A DNA stretch of 42,478 bases from Candidatus Saccharimonadota bacterium (lineage in GTDB: Bacteria > Patescibacteriota > Saccharimonadia > Saccharimonadales > Saccharimonadaceae), in NCBI GenBank assembly GCA_017514675.1, contig JAFWIY010000007.1, positions 1-42,478 on the forward strand, read 5' to 3'. How positions within the stretch are numbered: position 1 is the first letter of the stretch; the number at the start of each line of letters is the position of its first letter. Below, piece by piece: positions 16,861 through 25,710 of the stretch. The translations under genes and the position numbers were made by a program. Under the pieces are notes generated by a model. It was not told the origin of the DNA and searched no databases. It worked only from the letters and a program-made list of their open reading frames with translations.

Positions 16861-17537
16861 TTTCTTAATCTCTCCACCAACGTTCCAATCGCCCGCGCTA
16901 GCTCATCTGGATTAGAAATATATGGCGCGTGGGTCCAGTTTGCGTAAAACTTTAGCTCGGCGTTTGGCAGTTTCTCGTACATCGCCGTAGCCTGCCGAGG
17001 CGGCGTAGTGGTATCTTTTTTGCCCCAAAGGATAAAAGTCTTGGTTGTGACATCCTCAATCTTCAAATCTTTGTCGGATTCTAGCATATTCGCCAGAGTC
17101 TTTTTCATATTTTCTGGCGCGCGTGAGTAGTCAGTCGTGCCGGTAATTTTATGAAAGGCTTTATCTATAACCTTAATTTTCTTCAGAGGTTTGCCGATTT
17201 TAGCCAGCTTTTCTATCGCTCGCTTTTTCATGGTTGGCTCGTAAATCCCGGCCGCATCTAGTAAAATCAAATACTTCAGCTTATTAGGCTTGTTTGCGCA
17301 GAGGTTTAACAAAATCCGCCCACCGTTAGAATGCCCTAGTGCAATCGCGCCATCTGGGATGTTTTCGTTCGCCCACTTTACGTAGTCCGCGATGGTGTAA
17401 GTCTTTTTTGATGGCTCGGTTAGGCCCGGCACATGGAGCATTTTTACTTTAATACCACGCTCGGCGAGCATCTTCAGAGTGTGTTTCCACGGCTCTACCG
17501 TATATGTCCAGCCATGAATAATGTATAAATCCGCCAT
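16857..17537 (-). CDS. alpha/beta hydrolase
   Basis: 227 aa from ATG 17537, chosen because the upstream gene stops in TAATG (one base shared) and the protein then begins MADLYIIHGWTY as usual for this fold. The nucleophile elbow is GHSNGG (Ser), the acid is probably the Asp in ILWGKKDTTTPP, and the base His is in ANWTHAPYISNP. HGW near the N-terminus supplies the oxyanion hole. Cytoplasmic, with no signal peptide. Substrate unknown; its position between a Mur-type ligase and an aminotransferase suggests a role in envelope precursor metabolism. Confidence 0.85.
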   Translation of the reverse strand: MADLYIIHGWTYTVEPWKHTLKMLAERGIKVKMLHVPGLTEPSKKTYTIADYVKWANENIPDGAIALGHSNGGRILLNLCANKPNKLKYLILLDAAGIYEPTMKKRAIEKLAKIGKPLKKIKVIDKAFHKITGTTDYSRAPENMKKTLANMLESDKDLKIEDVTTKTFILWGKKDTTTPPRQATAMYEKLPNAELKFYANWTHAPYISNPDELARAIGTLVERLRK

Positions 17538-18811
17538 TACGAGTCTAGCCCCCAACTTTTACGCCGTGCCACCGCTGCTCTTTCGCGCCGGCAAAGCTTC
17601 TTAGCATCTTTTGGGTTGGCGAGCAGTTTTTCAATAATCCATTCTAGATACTGACTCCCTTTAAAAATCAAAGTTTCCTTGCCGGTGATATTTTTCTCAA
17701 GATATTCTAGGGCCTTTTTCGGGTCGGTTGTAGCCACGGCTGAAACCCCTAGTTTCTTAAGCTCTGGTGCGGTGTATTTTTTAGTGCGGCGGCCCACTAG
17801 TACTACTTTTTCTGGCTTTACGCCAGCGATTAGTTTTGCAAGTTTCTTGTGTTCGTCACCTTCGATTGAGCCTTGATCTACGATATCGCCAATCACTAGC
17901 CACTTGTGGTCGGCGTGCATCCTTTTTACCATATCAAGAATTGAGGCTACCGATATCAAGTGTGCATTGTAGCTGCTATCAATAATCTCAATTCCCTTTT
18001 TGCCCTTAAAATACGAACTTCTTCCTGGCGCCATTTTAATCTCCGAAAAGTCTGGATTAAACGGTAGCTTGAGATATTTCATTAAATCTTGCAAAACCAA
18101 CAGATGAAAAGCGATGTCCTTTGGCTCGGGATGATTGAAATGAAAAGTCGTATCACCGTAGGTAAAATCCGTAGAATCCGGATAAACCACGTACTTCTTC
18201 ATCTCGGTCTTCTTAATCGGCACCACCTTGGCCTCAATGTTTTTGGTAGCGGATTTCATTGTGGCGGAATCCGCATCTATATAAACTAGCTTAGAGGTGT
18301 TTTCCGGTAAAGTCGCAAATTCTGCCGCAATTGCCGCATCAAGATCCTTAAACCGTCCTTCTTCCACCTCTTTCTCAAACTGCACCGCGTGCGATCTGCC
18401 AATAGAAACCCAGATAGTCACCTCTGGTTTTAGCCATTTAGCCAAAAACTCAGCCTCGTGTGGGCGCTCGCCATCGATCTCTACCACATAAAACTTCTCT
18501 TTGTGGCGATAGAACAGTGAGCGAAACGGCGCCGCAATTAAAAGATAAATCCATTTTAGTTTAGAGCCTTTAATTCCTTTTAATCCTAAGAGATCAAACG
18601 ATACCCCAAAGGCCGAATTGGCATCGTGGGAATAATGGGCTTTTTTGCCCATTTCGTGCTCTAATAGATGCAACATCGTGGTCTTGCCGGCCGAGCCGGT
18701 AATCGCAATCACGCGTGGCTTCCAACGCCTCAGGGCTCTATCTGCAAAATGCCGAAAATACTTCGCAACCACGAAATAAAAACGCTTTTTAAACTTATTA
18801 GCGAAACTCAT
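17537..18811 (-). CDS. Mur ligase family protein (MurF-like)
   Basis: About 424 aa from ATG 18811, where a TATAAT lies 6 bp upstream; the longer reading upstream would cross that promoter. ATP-dependent amide ligase fold: P-loop ITGSAGKTTMLHLLEHE, central region VEIDGERPHEAEFLAKWLKPEVTIWVSIGRSHAVQFE, and C-terminal domain APGRSSYFKGKKGIEIIDSSYNAHLIS, which matches the DSYNA motif of MurF. A hydrophobic patch (KWIYLLIAAPFRSLFY) suggests membrane contact. MurF adds D-Ala-D-Ala to UDP-MurNAc-tripeptide; this relative may add something else, so no symbol is given. First gene of the cell-wall operon. Confidence 0.85.
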   Translation of the reverse strand: MSFANKFKKRFYFVVAKYFRHFADRALRRWKPRVIAITGSAGKTTMLHLLEHEMGKKAHYSHDANSAFGVSFDLLGLKGIKGSKLKWIYLLIAAPFRSLFYRHKEKFYVVEIDGERPHEAEFLAKWLKPEVTIWVSIGRSHAVQFEKEVEEGRFKDLDAAIAAEFATLPENTSKLVYIDADSATMKSATKNIEAKVVPIKKTEMKKYVVYPDSTDFTYGDTTFHFNHPEPKDIAFHLLVLQDLMKYLKLPFNPDFSEIKMAPGRSSYFKGKKGIEIIDSSYNAHLISVASILDMVKRMHADHKWLVIGDIVDQGSIEGDEHKKLAKLIAGVKPEKVVLVGRRTKKYTAPELKKLGVSAVATTDPKKALEYLEKNITGKETLIFKGSQYLEWIIEKLLANPKDAKKLCRRERAAVARRKSWGLDS

Positions 18812-18817
18812 ACAGAT

Positions 18818-18823
18818 ATTATA
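18818..18823 (-). promoter_or_regulatory. leaderless promoter of the cell-wall operon
   Basis: TGCTATAAT, 6 bp before ATG 18811. It should drive the five overlapping genes down to 13711. Confidence 0.7.
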
Positions 18824-18843
18824 GCACATGGAATAACAAAAAA

Positions 18844-18872
18844 ACATACCGCTAAGGCGGTATGTTTTTTTG
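18844..18872. terminator. terminator after rpsJ
   Basis: Perfect stem ACATACCGC / GCGGTATGT with a 4-base loop, flanked by A7 and T7. It works as terminator on either strand; on the minus strand it ends rpsJ. Confidence 0.88.
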
Positions 18873-18880
18873 TTATTTTA

Positions 18881-19225
18881 TTACATCTTTATCTCGGCAT
18901 CAACACCGGCTGGCAAAGAGAGATTTTGCAAGCTCTCAATAGTCTTTGGGTTGGCATTAGAGATGTCAATCAGGCGCTTGTGGACCTTCATCTCAAAAGC
19001 TTCACCGCCAGTTTTGTAAACGTGTGGCGACTTTACCACAGTAAAGGTGCTGCGCTTGGTTGGTAGAGGGATTGGCCCGGATACGCTTGCGCCGGTGCGA
19101 ATCGCGGTATCCACGATTTGTTTGGCACTCTGATCAATCACGCGGTGATCGTAAGCTTTGAGGCGGATGCGAATCTTTAGGCCCTCATCCTTGGCCTTAG
19201 GTGTAGTTTTCTTGGCTTCTGCCAT
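18881..19225 (-). CDS. rpsJ: 30S ribosomal protein S10
   Basis: 114 aa, with [44 protein letters not shown] and [23 protein letters not shown], both diagnostic. A short Lys-rich N-terminal extension (about 14 aa) is unusual but common in small genomes. Part of the small ribosomal subunit head. Here it stands alone with its own promoter and terminator; the usual next genes of the S10 operon (rplC, rplD) are not in the window. Confidence 0.96.
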   Translation of the reverse strand: MAEAKKTTPKAKDEGLKIRIRLKAYDHRVIDQSAKQIVDTAIRTGASVSGPIPLPTKRSTFTVVKSPHVYKTGGEAFEMKVHKRLIDISNANPKTIESLQNLSLPAGVDAEIKM

Positions 19226-19303
19226 ATTTTACCTTTCTTTATCTGATAACCTCTTAAGACACGAGTTTTTCAGATTTGATGATTATTATTGATAATGTTC
19301 CCC

Positions 19304-19331
19304 ATTATAACACACTCCCAGCAAAAATCAA
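19304..19331 (-). promoter_or_regulatory. rpsJ promoter
   Basis: TTGATT, 16-bp spacer, TATAAT (minus strand). Leader of about 75 nt with AAAGG before the ATG. Its -35 lies only 3 bp from the -35 of the divergent surface-protein promoter. Confidence 0.7.
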
Positions 19332-19334
19332 GTA

Positions 19335-19362
19335 TTGACAGCCCCACGGGGGGGGGTATAAT
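19335..19362 (+). promoter_or_regulatory. promoter with G9 spacer tract, surface protein gene 19419
   Basis: TTGACA (19335-19340), 16-bp spacer, TATAAT (19357-19362). The last nine spacer bases are G9 (19348-19356). One more G would give the optimal 17-bp spacing. Confidence 0.85.
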
Positions 19363-19402
19363 CATAAGCAGAGTGTAGGATAAACAAAAAATATCAATCT
19401 AA

Positions 19403-19414
19403 AAAGGTCATACA
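19403..19414 (+). promoter_or_regulatory. shared surface-gene leader motif
   Basis: AAAGGTCATACA ending 4 nt before the ATG. The 10-mer AGGTCATACA recurs before the other two surface-protein genes (31871-31880, 40557-40566). AAAGG may be the ribosome-binding site. Confidence 0.7.
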
Positions 19415-19418
19415 CAAA

Positions 19419-21506
19419 ATGAAACTACAGAAACGTAGCGCTATATTTAATCTTGGCGCAATTATCAAAATCGGAGCATTGTCTACTATAGCCTTTTTGA
19501 TGCTTAGTAACTTTTGGTCGCTAGGCGCACAGGCTATGGATCCAGTTAATGGTACTAGCGGTGATTGTACTTGGGAGATAGACACTGAAGGTAATATGGT
19601 AATAAAACCTACATCTGGTGAAGAATGTACTCTAGCTAACTCTACCTCAGCGGCTTCTATGAGCTATCACCCATATCGTAGCAGTATCACCACAATTAAA
19701 TTTGAAGACAAAGTATATGCCAATACTGGAGCAGCTGCTTTGTTTCGTGATATGACAAACTTAACAGATATTGACCTTACAAACTTTAATACTAGTAATG
19801 CTACTAATATGGCACACATGTTCCGCAACGCTAGTAGTTTGACGGAGATTAATGTATCCAGTTTTGATACCAGCAGCGTAACTGATATGCAATATATGTT
19901 CAACGGTACTAGCCTGACAAGTTTGGACCTATCTAATTTTAACACTAGCCAGGTGACTAATATGAGCATGATGTTTGGCGGATTAGATAAATACATTGTC
20001 TATTTAAATATAGGTAACTTCAATACCGCAAATGTTGTTAATATGTTTTTCGTGCCTGCGCGACTTCAGGAAATAGTGTTGGGCCCAGAGACCGATCTAA
20101 AGGACAGTGTTATCGGCAGAGGCTTATGGCGAAATAAGGATGACGGCGTCTTGTATAGGGGCATAGAAATAAAACAAGGCCCAGGCGATTTTGTAAAAGT
20201 CAGTAATGTTGCCGATGACATGAGTATTCCATACACGGTGGACTATCGGATCAATTCAATTCCAAAAATAGACGAATTTTCCACTACTAACCCAGAAATC
20301 TTTACTATGAGCCGTGAAGATACGCAAATTACAGCTACACTTCCGCTAGAGAAAGTATCTGAATACTCCGTTCCCGGTTCGGTAGAATTATTATTTAAAG
20401 GTGTCGTAAGTGACAAATATGGTAACTACTATGACTTAAAAATGACGATAGAAAACATTAAGTTTTATGATTTAGATCGGATAAATGGCGACTACAGCAC
20501 GATTTGTGCATTGATTGTTAACTTGCAGCCGTATAACGAATTGAGAGTAATCCGTCTTAACGGATTCCTCTGTTCCACTTACGACTGCTCGGCCGCCGTA
20601 AATAGACGAGGACGAACGTCTAGGAGTGAAGATGTTACCTTTAGTATTCTAAAAGATGGTTTACCAGTAGAAGGTAGTTACCTATTCTCGGCCTTTGATC
20701 TAGATAACCCATCTTCCCGCGACCAAGGCTCACCTTATGATACTTCTGACAGAGGGTACGGTAATTATAGTGAAGGCATTAACTTGAACGAAGGCTTTGA
20801 TCTAGATACTGTAGTTTTAAGTCAAAATACTATGCTGCAAAAAATTGGCGAGAATAGATATACGGGTACAGGCAGCGATAATGAAACGGAGAGGTCAGAG
20901 CTTGTTGTCAAGGCCGATGCCAAAGAGGCGAAATTTACCTGGACTACTCCTGGCGATGCGAACACTACGCTGTTTGCTAACTACCAGCCAAACATCGTAG
21001 AAATCGCCAAAAAAGACCAATACGGTGATCTTGTAGCAGGTGCTACACTTACAGCTTCTCAAGACGGTGAGATTAGGCAAACTTGGACTAGTTCGCTTAA
21101 GCCAGAACGCCTATGGCTTAATCCCGGCGTATATTATCTCAAAGAAGTTTCTGCTCCAGAAGGCTATGAAAAGACTGATGAAGAGATAGAGTTTATCGTA
21201 GATGGCGACAATCTTCTATTAAACGATGAAATTGTATCCAATATCACTCTAACCAACCAGAAAAAGCCTACCCCACCAAAGCCAGATGAGCCAGACACTC
21301 CATATACTCCAGAAACCCCAGACACCCCGGGTGAAGAAACCGAACCAGAAGACTCCGACCCTGCGGTTCCAGATACCGGCCACAATACCAGTACTTACAA
21401 CCAAAGTAACCTTACTATTATCGGCTCAATTATGGGCGGCATTCTACTTTCCCTTTCTGGCCTAGTTATCTACAAAGCCAAATCAACCGCCCGCAAGTTT
21501 GACTAG
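19419..21506 (+). CDS. LPXTG-like anchored surface protein with BspA (DUF285) and Cna-B domains
   Basis: 695 aa. Signal peptide about residues 1-40 ending GAQA. Repeats of about 25 aa typical of BspA-like/DUF285 proteins (FRNASSLTEINVSSFDTSSVTDM; LDLSNFNTSQVTNMSMMFGG) at about 105-210. A central region without recognised domain has four cysteines (about 365-390). A Cna-B/SpaA prealbumin-like domain (GATLTASQDGEIRQ; YYLKEVSAPEGYEKTDEEI) lies at about 525-610, then a Pro/Glu/Thr-rich stalk, the sortase-type signal VPDTG (about 651), a membrane helix and a basic tail. Expected to be attached to the cell wall and exposed for adhesion, possibly to the host bacterium. Transcription is probably switchable through the G9 tract. 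Confidence 0.88.
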   Translation: MKLQKRSAIFNLGAIIKIGALSTIAFLMLSNFWSLGAQAMDPVNGTSGDCTWEIDTEGNMVIKPTSGEECTLANSTSAASMSYHPYRSSITTIKFEDKVYANTGAAALFRDMTNLTDIDLTNFNTSNATNMAHMFRNASSLTEINVSSFDTSSVTDMQYMFNGTSLTSLDLSNFNTSQVTNMSMMFGGLDKYIVYLNIGNFNTANVVNMFFVPARLQEIVLGPETDLKDSVIGRGLWRNKDDGVLYRGIEIKQGPGDFVKVSNVADDMSIPYTVDYRINSIPKIDEFSTTNPEIFTMSREDTQITATLPLEKVSEYSVPGSVELLFKGVVSDKYGNYYDLKMTIENIKFYDLDRINGDYSTICALIVNLQPYNELRVIRLNGFLCSTYDCSAAVNRRGRTSRSEDVTFSILKDGLPVEGSYLFSAFDLDNPSSRDQGSPYDTSDRGYGNYSEGINLNEGFDLDTVVLSQNTMLQKIGENRYTGTGSDNETERSELVVKADAKEAKFTWTTPGDANTTLFANYQPNIVEIAKKDQYGDLVAGATLTASQDGEIRQTWTSSLKPERLWLNPGVYYLKEVSAPEGYEKTDEEIEFIVDGDNLLLNDEIVSNITLTNQKKPTPPKPDEPDTPYTPETPDTPGEETEPEDSDPAVPDTGHNTSTYNQSNLTIIGSIMGGILLSLSGLVIYKAKSTARKFD

Positions 21507-21525
21507 CACCGCTTTGCCACAAAAA

Positions 21526-21556
21526 AATCTCCCTTTTAAAAGAGGGAGATTTTTTA
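21526..21556. terminator. bidirectional terminator, surface gene and tuf
   Basis: Stem AATCTCCCT / AGGGAGATT with A and T runs on either side, between convergent genes. Confidence 0.88.
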
Positions 21557-21568
21557 TTAAAGTATCAA

Positions 21569-22753
21569 TTACTTGATAACCTTGGTAATTACACCAGAAC
21601 CAACAGTCTTGCCACCTTCGCGGATAGCAAAGCGGTCTTGATCGTTCATAGCGACAGGTGCGAGCAACTTAACCTTGAAGGTTACTTGGTCGCCTGGCAT
21701 GACGATTTCCTTGTCGGCTGGAAGTTCAACTTCACCAGTCACATCGGTGGTGCGGAAGTAGAACTGTGGCTTGTAACCCTTGGAGAATGGAGTGTGGCGG
21801 CCGCCTTCCTCTTTCTTCAAGATGTAAACCTCAGCTTCAAACTCGGTGTGTGGGGTAATGGTGCCAGGGGCAGCGATTACCTGACCGCGTTCAATTTGAT
21901 CGCGCTCAATACCACGGAGAAGTAGACCAGCGTTGTCGCCAGCTTGACCTTGATCAAGAGTCTTGTGGAAAGCCTCAATACCAGTCACAACCGACTTTTG
22001 AGTGTCTTTAAGACCAACGATTTCAACTTCATCGTTTACGTGGATAGTACCCTGCTCAATACGGCCGGTAGCTACAGTACCACGACCCTTGATTGAGAAG
22101 ACATCCTCAATTGGCATTAGGAATGGCTTGTCAAGATCGTGCTCTGGAATATCAAAGTAGTCATCCATCGCCTTTACGAGTTCCATGATAGCATCTTCGT
22201 TGGCAGCATCGCCCTCAAGAGCCTTGGTAGCAGAACCCTTGATGATTGGCGCGTTGTCGCCATCAAAGCCGTACTTGTTGAGAAGATCACGTACATCCAT
22301 CTCTACGAGCTCAACGAGTTCTGGATCAGCAAGGTCCATCTTGTTGAGGAAGACGATAATCTTTGGTACGTTTACCTGGTGGGCAAGCAGCACGTGCTCA
22401 CGAGTCTGTGGGAGTGGACCATCGTTCGCAGCAACTACGAGGATAGCACCATCAACCTGTGCAGCACCGGTAATCATGTTCTTAATGTAGTCAGCGTGAC
22501 CTGGCATATCTACGTGCGCATAGTGACGCTTGTCTGATTCATACTCCTGGTGAGAAGTCGCGATGGTAATACCGCGGGCCTTTTCTTCAGGCGCATTATC
22601 GATTTGATCATAAGCGACTGCTTTGTTCACTTCAGAAGGAAGCTTCTTTGCGAGAACGTTGGTAATCGCAGCAGTCAAAGTAGTTTTACCATGGTCTACG
22701 TGACCCATGGTACCCACATTGATATGTGGCTTGGAACGGTCAAAATTTGCCAT
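21569..22753 (-). CDS. tuf: elongation factor Tu
   Basis: 394 aa GTPase that brings aminoacyl-tRNA to the ribosome. G1 [13 protein letters not shown]3 DMPGHADY and G4 NKMD (in [13 protein letters not shown]) are all present, and the C-terminal barrels are complete ([30 protein letters not shown]). Good AGGAG site before the ATG. Own promoter and a hairpin in the leader. Confidence 0.98.
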   Translation of the reverse strand: MANFDRSKPHINVGTMGHVDHGKTTLTAAITNVLAKKLPSEVNKAVAYDQIDNAPEEKARGITIATSHQEYESDKRHYAHVDMPGHADYIKNMITGAAQVDGAILVVAANDGPLPQTREHVLLAHQVNVPKIIVFLNKMDLADPELVELVEMDVRDLLNKYGFDGDNAPIIKGSATKALEGDAANEDAIMELVKAMDDYFDIPEHDLDKPFLMPIEDVFSIKGRGTVATGRIEQGTIHVNDEVEIVGLKDTQKSVVTGIEAFHKTLDQGQAGDNAGLLLRGIERDQIERGQVIAAPGTITPHTEFEAEVYILKKEEGGRHTPFSKGYKPQFYFRTTDVTGEVELPADKEIVMPGDQVTFKVKLLAPVAMNDQDRFAIREGGKTVGSGVITKVIK

Positions 22754-22778
22754 TCTTTCTCCTTATTATTTATTAATG

Positions 22779-22808
22779 TTTGGGGCGCTAATAAAAACCA
22801 GCCCCAAA
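22779..22808 (-). promoter_or_regulatory. hairpin in the tuf leader
   Basis: Perfect 8-bp inverted repeat TTTGGGGC / GCCCCAAA with a 14-base loop, about 15 bp before the tuf Shine-Dalgarno sequence. It has no T-run, so it is more likely to stabilise or regulate the mRNA than to end it. Confidence 0.55.
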
Positions 22809-22821
22809 TCTCTACCCTACT

Positions 22822-22850
22822 ATTTTAGACTATTTTCGCAAACTTGTAAA
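22822..22850 (-). promoter_or_regulatory. tuf promoter
   Basis: TTTACA, 17-bp spacer, TAAAAT on the minus strand. Confidence 0.75.
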
Positions 22851-22878
22851 GAGCTTTTTCAATTTTTCGCCCCTAATC

Positions 22879-22907
22879 TTGACAAAACTTAAGTTTATTG
22901 TTATAAT
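22879..22907 (+). promoter_or_regulatory. promoter of the 22948 membrane protein gene
   Basis: TTGACA, 17-bp spacer, TATAAT: a near-consensus promoter, followed by AAGGAGG ahead of the ATG. Confidence 0.85.
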
Positions 22908-22947
22908 AGAGAGATACGGGGGAGTACTTTTATAAGGAGGTGTTAAA

Positions 22948-23415
22948 ATGATATACCTGGTCACTGGATGTACTTTCTTCCTAATATTCTTTTCATTAGG
23001 GGGATTCGTTTACGGTCTTGCCGTGCGCGCGATCACTGGAAACATCACGATGGTTGTAGTGACTGGAGTTATGGCGGCCGTTGCACTAGTAGTGCACATT
23101 TTGGCTACTAGGCTAGAAAAAAAGCTGTCAGGCCAGCATAAGATCGTCTACGACGAAGGCTACAACGCGAAGGGTGAATTTATATTCTTCGCCTTGCTGG
23201 TAAGCTCGGCAATTATGCTGGGCGCTACCGTGATGGCGTTTTCTAGCTGGATCGCGAAAGAAATTGATTGGCGTTTGCCAATCGCATTCTTGGCGATTGA
23301 CGTCGTACTAAACGCGGCATTCCTGTATCACAATTTAAAGAACTCCGTTCACTACGACGGTAACGGCGTTCCAATCAAAAAGTCAGACTCGTCCGACGAG
23401 TCTGAAGGCAGTTAA
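22948..23415 (+). CDS. four-helix membrane protein of unknown function
   Basis: 155 aa. Hydrophobic helices at about 3-30, 34-54, 75-98 and 103-126, a charged loop (RLEKKLSGQHKIVYDEGYNAKGE) and a Ser/Asp/Glu-rich C-terminal tail (SDSSDESEGS). No family recognised. It sits alone between fusA and tuf on the opposite strand, with its own near-consensus promoter, strong AAGGAGG site and terminator. The codon mix is rich in GCG/GCC and lacks the many TCT/CTA codons of its neighbours, hinting at a separate history. Confidence 0.78.
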   Translation: MIYLVTGCTFFLIFFSLGGFVYGLAVRAITGNITMVVVTGVMAAVALVVHILATRLEKKLSGQHKIVYDEGYNAKGEFIFFALLVSSAIMLGATVMAFSSWIAKEIDWRLPIAFLAIDVVLNAAFLYHNLKNSVHYDGNGVPIKKSDSSDESEGS

Positions 23416-23429
23416 CCCCCCCCAAAAAA

Positions 23430-23460
23430 AAGGCGCTCCCATTTAAGGAGCGCCTTATTT
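23430..23460. terminator. bidirectional terminator, 22948 gene and fusA
   Basis: Stem AAGGCGCTCC / GGAGCGCCTT with a 7-base loop. On the minus strand it runs into T8 and ends fusA; on the plus strand it is followed by ATTTTATT. Confidence 0.9.
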
Positions 23461-23475
23461 TATTATCGGATGAAA

Positions 23476-25572
23476 TTACTTAGAGTTTCTAGACTCAATA
23501 ATTTCCTGTGCCACGTTGGGTGGAACTTCCTCGTAAGCAAACAGCTCCATAGAAGAAGCCGCACGCCCTTGAGTCATACCGCGGAGGTCGCCAGTATAAC
23601 CAAAGAGGTTTGCCAAAGGACAAAACGCTTTGATTAGCTTGGCGCCGCCGTTCAAATCTTCCATTTCGTCAATGCGACCACGGCGAGAGTTGATATCGCC
23701 AATCACATCACCCATGAAATCTTCCGGAGTGGTAATTTCCATCTTCATTACTGGCTCTAAGAGTACCGGGTTGGCCTTCTTGATACCTTCGCGGGTAGCA
23801 AGCGCACCAGCTAGGGTAAAGGCGAGCTCGGATGAGTCCACATCGTGATACGAACCATCATAAAGGGTCGCCTTGATGTCTACTACTGGGTAGCCAGCGA
23901 TTACGCCGCCAGCGAGAGTATCCTCAACACCCTTTTGCACCGGCTTGCGGTATTCTTGAGGCACTACGCCACCCTTAATCTGATCAATAAACTCAAAGCC
24001 CTTCCCTGGCTCATTCGGCTCAAACTTAATCCAAACATCACCGTACTGACCGCGACCACCAGACTGCTTAATGTGCTTACCTTGAGCCTCGGCCACTCCG
24101 CGGATAGTCTCACGATATGCCACTTGTGGCGCACCGGTGTTGGCTTCTACGCCATGCTCACGCTTCAAGCGGTCAATGATAATCTCTAGATGCAATTCAC
24201 CCATACCAGAAATAATAGTCTGGCCGGTTTCTTCATCAGTGTGTACGCGGAAGGTTGGATCTTCTTCAGCCATCTTAGAAAGTCCGATACCCATTTTCTC
24301 TTGGTCGGCCTTGGTTTTTGGCTCCACCGCGATAGATACCGGTGGATCTGGGAATTCAATTGATTCGAGCAAAATCGGTGCATTTGGCGCACAAATTGTA
24401 GTACCAGTGGTACAGTTCTTTAGCCCTACCACTGCAGCAATGTCGCCAGCGCCGATTTCCGAAATATCCTTGCGATCATTCGCGTGCATCCGTACCAAGC
24501 GGCCGATACGTTCCTTGTCACCGGTAGAGGCATTCAAAACAGTATCACCAGACTTGAGCTTACCAGCATACACGCGGATAAAGATGAGCTTACCCACAAA
24601 TGGGTCGGTTGCAATCTTGAACGCGAGCGCGGTGAGAGGCTCGCTATCATCGGCTTTTCGTACAATTTGGTCGCCAGTCTTCGGATCGGTGCCAACGGTT
24701 TGGCCCTGATCGCGATCGAGCGGGCTTGGTAAGTAATCAGTCATGAGGTCTAGCACCTTTTCTACGATTACGCCACGGCCATCGCCACCGGTTACCAAGA
24801 AGAAGTCGCCATCAAGCACACGCTTGCGGAGTGCAGCCTTTAGTTCAATTTCCGTAATCGCCTCTTCGCCTTGGCTAAAGTACTTATCCATCAAAGCCTC
24901 ATCTGCCTGAACTGCTTCTTCTACTAGCATTGAACGAGCATTTTTGGCTTTCTCTAGCATATCGGCTGGGATTTCGCCCACAGTAAGTTCCTTGTCGGCG
25001 TAATCTTTGTAGGTGTAAGCCTTCATATCAATCAGGTCTACCACGCCGCAGATATCTTTTTCAAAACCAATAGGAAGATGAATCGCCACGGCGTTTTTAG
25101 ACAAGCGCTTGTGGATGCTGTCTAGCGATTTGTAAAAATCGCCACCGATTTGGTTAATCTTGTTCACAAAACAGATGCGTGGCACACCGTATTTGGTCGC
25201 CTGGCGCCATACAGTCTCAGATTGCGCTTCCACGCCCATCTTACCATCAAACACCACCACCGCGCCATCAAGTACGCGAAGTGAGCGCTCTACCTCGGCG
25301 GTAAAGTCAATGTGCCCCGGGGTATCAATAATGTTGATTTGGTGATTTTTCCAATAAACTGTCACGGCTGCAGAAGTAATCGTGATACCACGTTCCTTTT
25401 CCTGCTCCATCCAGTCGGTTTCAGCACCACCGGTGCCGCCTTTTACTAGGTCAATTTTGTGTTTCAAACCAGTGCGATACAAAATCGCCTCGCTGGTCGT
25501 AGTTTTGCCGGCATCAATATGGGCGATAATACCAATATTGCGCAGCTTGCTTAAATCTTTGATTTCAGCCAT
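23476..25572 (-). CDS. fusA: elongation factor G
   Basis: 698 aa translocase GTPase. G1 IAHIDAGKTTTSEAIL, G3 DTPGHIDFTAEVERSLR, G4 FVNKINQIGGDFY; then domain II, the EF-G-specific GRGQYGDVWIKFEP segment in domain IV and a complete C-terminus (GDLRGMTQGRAASSMELFAYEEVP). G4 has NKIN where most have NKMD. Shine-Dalgarno AAAGGAG. The leader is about 95 nt if the TGCTAGAAT box at 25663-25668 is the -10. Confidence 0.98.
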   Translation of the reverse strand: MAEIKDLSKLRNIGIIAHIDAGKTTTSEAILYRTGLKHKIDLVKGGTGGAETDWMEQEKERGITITSAAVTVYWKNHQINIIDTPGHIDFTAEVERSLRVLDGAVVVFDGKMGVEAQSETVWRQATKYGVPRICFVNKINQIGGDFYKSLDSIHKRLSKNAVAIHLPIGFEKDICGVVDLIDMKAYTYKDYADKELTVGEIPADMLEKAKNARSMLVEEAVQADEALMDKYFSQGEEAITEIELKAALRKRVLDGDFFLVTGGDGRGVIVEKVLDLMTDYLPSPLDRDQGQTVGTDPKTGDQIVRKADDSEPLTALAFKIATDPFVGKLIFIRVYAGKLKSGDTVLNASTGDKERIGRLVRMHANDRKDISEIGAGDIAAVVGLKNCTTGTTICAPNAPILLESIEFPDPPVSIAVEPKTKADQEKMGIGLSKMAEEDPTFRVHTDEETGQTIISGMGELHLEIIIDRLKREHGVEANTGAPQVAYRETIRGVAEAQGKHIKQSGGRGQYGDVWIKFEPNEPGKGFEFIDQIKGGVVPQEYRKPVQKGVEDTLAGGVIAGYPVVDIKATLYDGSYHDVDSSELAFTLAGALATREGIKKANPVLLEPVMKMEITTPEDFMGDVIGDINSRRGRIDEMEDLNGGAKLIKAFCPLANLFGYTGDLRGMTQGRAASSMELFAYEEVPPNVAQEIIESRNSK

Positions 25573-25690
25573 ATGCTCCTTTATTAATTTATTATTTGCT
25601 CGTAGTCAACTTTCTTCCAAGCTACCACGAGCTTTAGACAAGAAAAATAAGACTTTGGGTTTATTCTAGCATATTTTTAGACAAAAGAAA

Positions 25691-25710
25691 AGCCCTAGTT
25701 AACTAGGGCT
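25691..25710 (-). terminator. palindromic terminator overlapping the end of a gene
   Basis: Perfect 20-bp palindrome AGCCCTAGTTAACTAGGGCT followed on the minus strand by TTTTCTTTT. The stop codon of the 25699-26331 gene lies in its centre, so the last codons form half of the stem. Confidence 0.75.
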
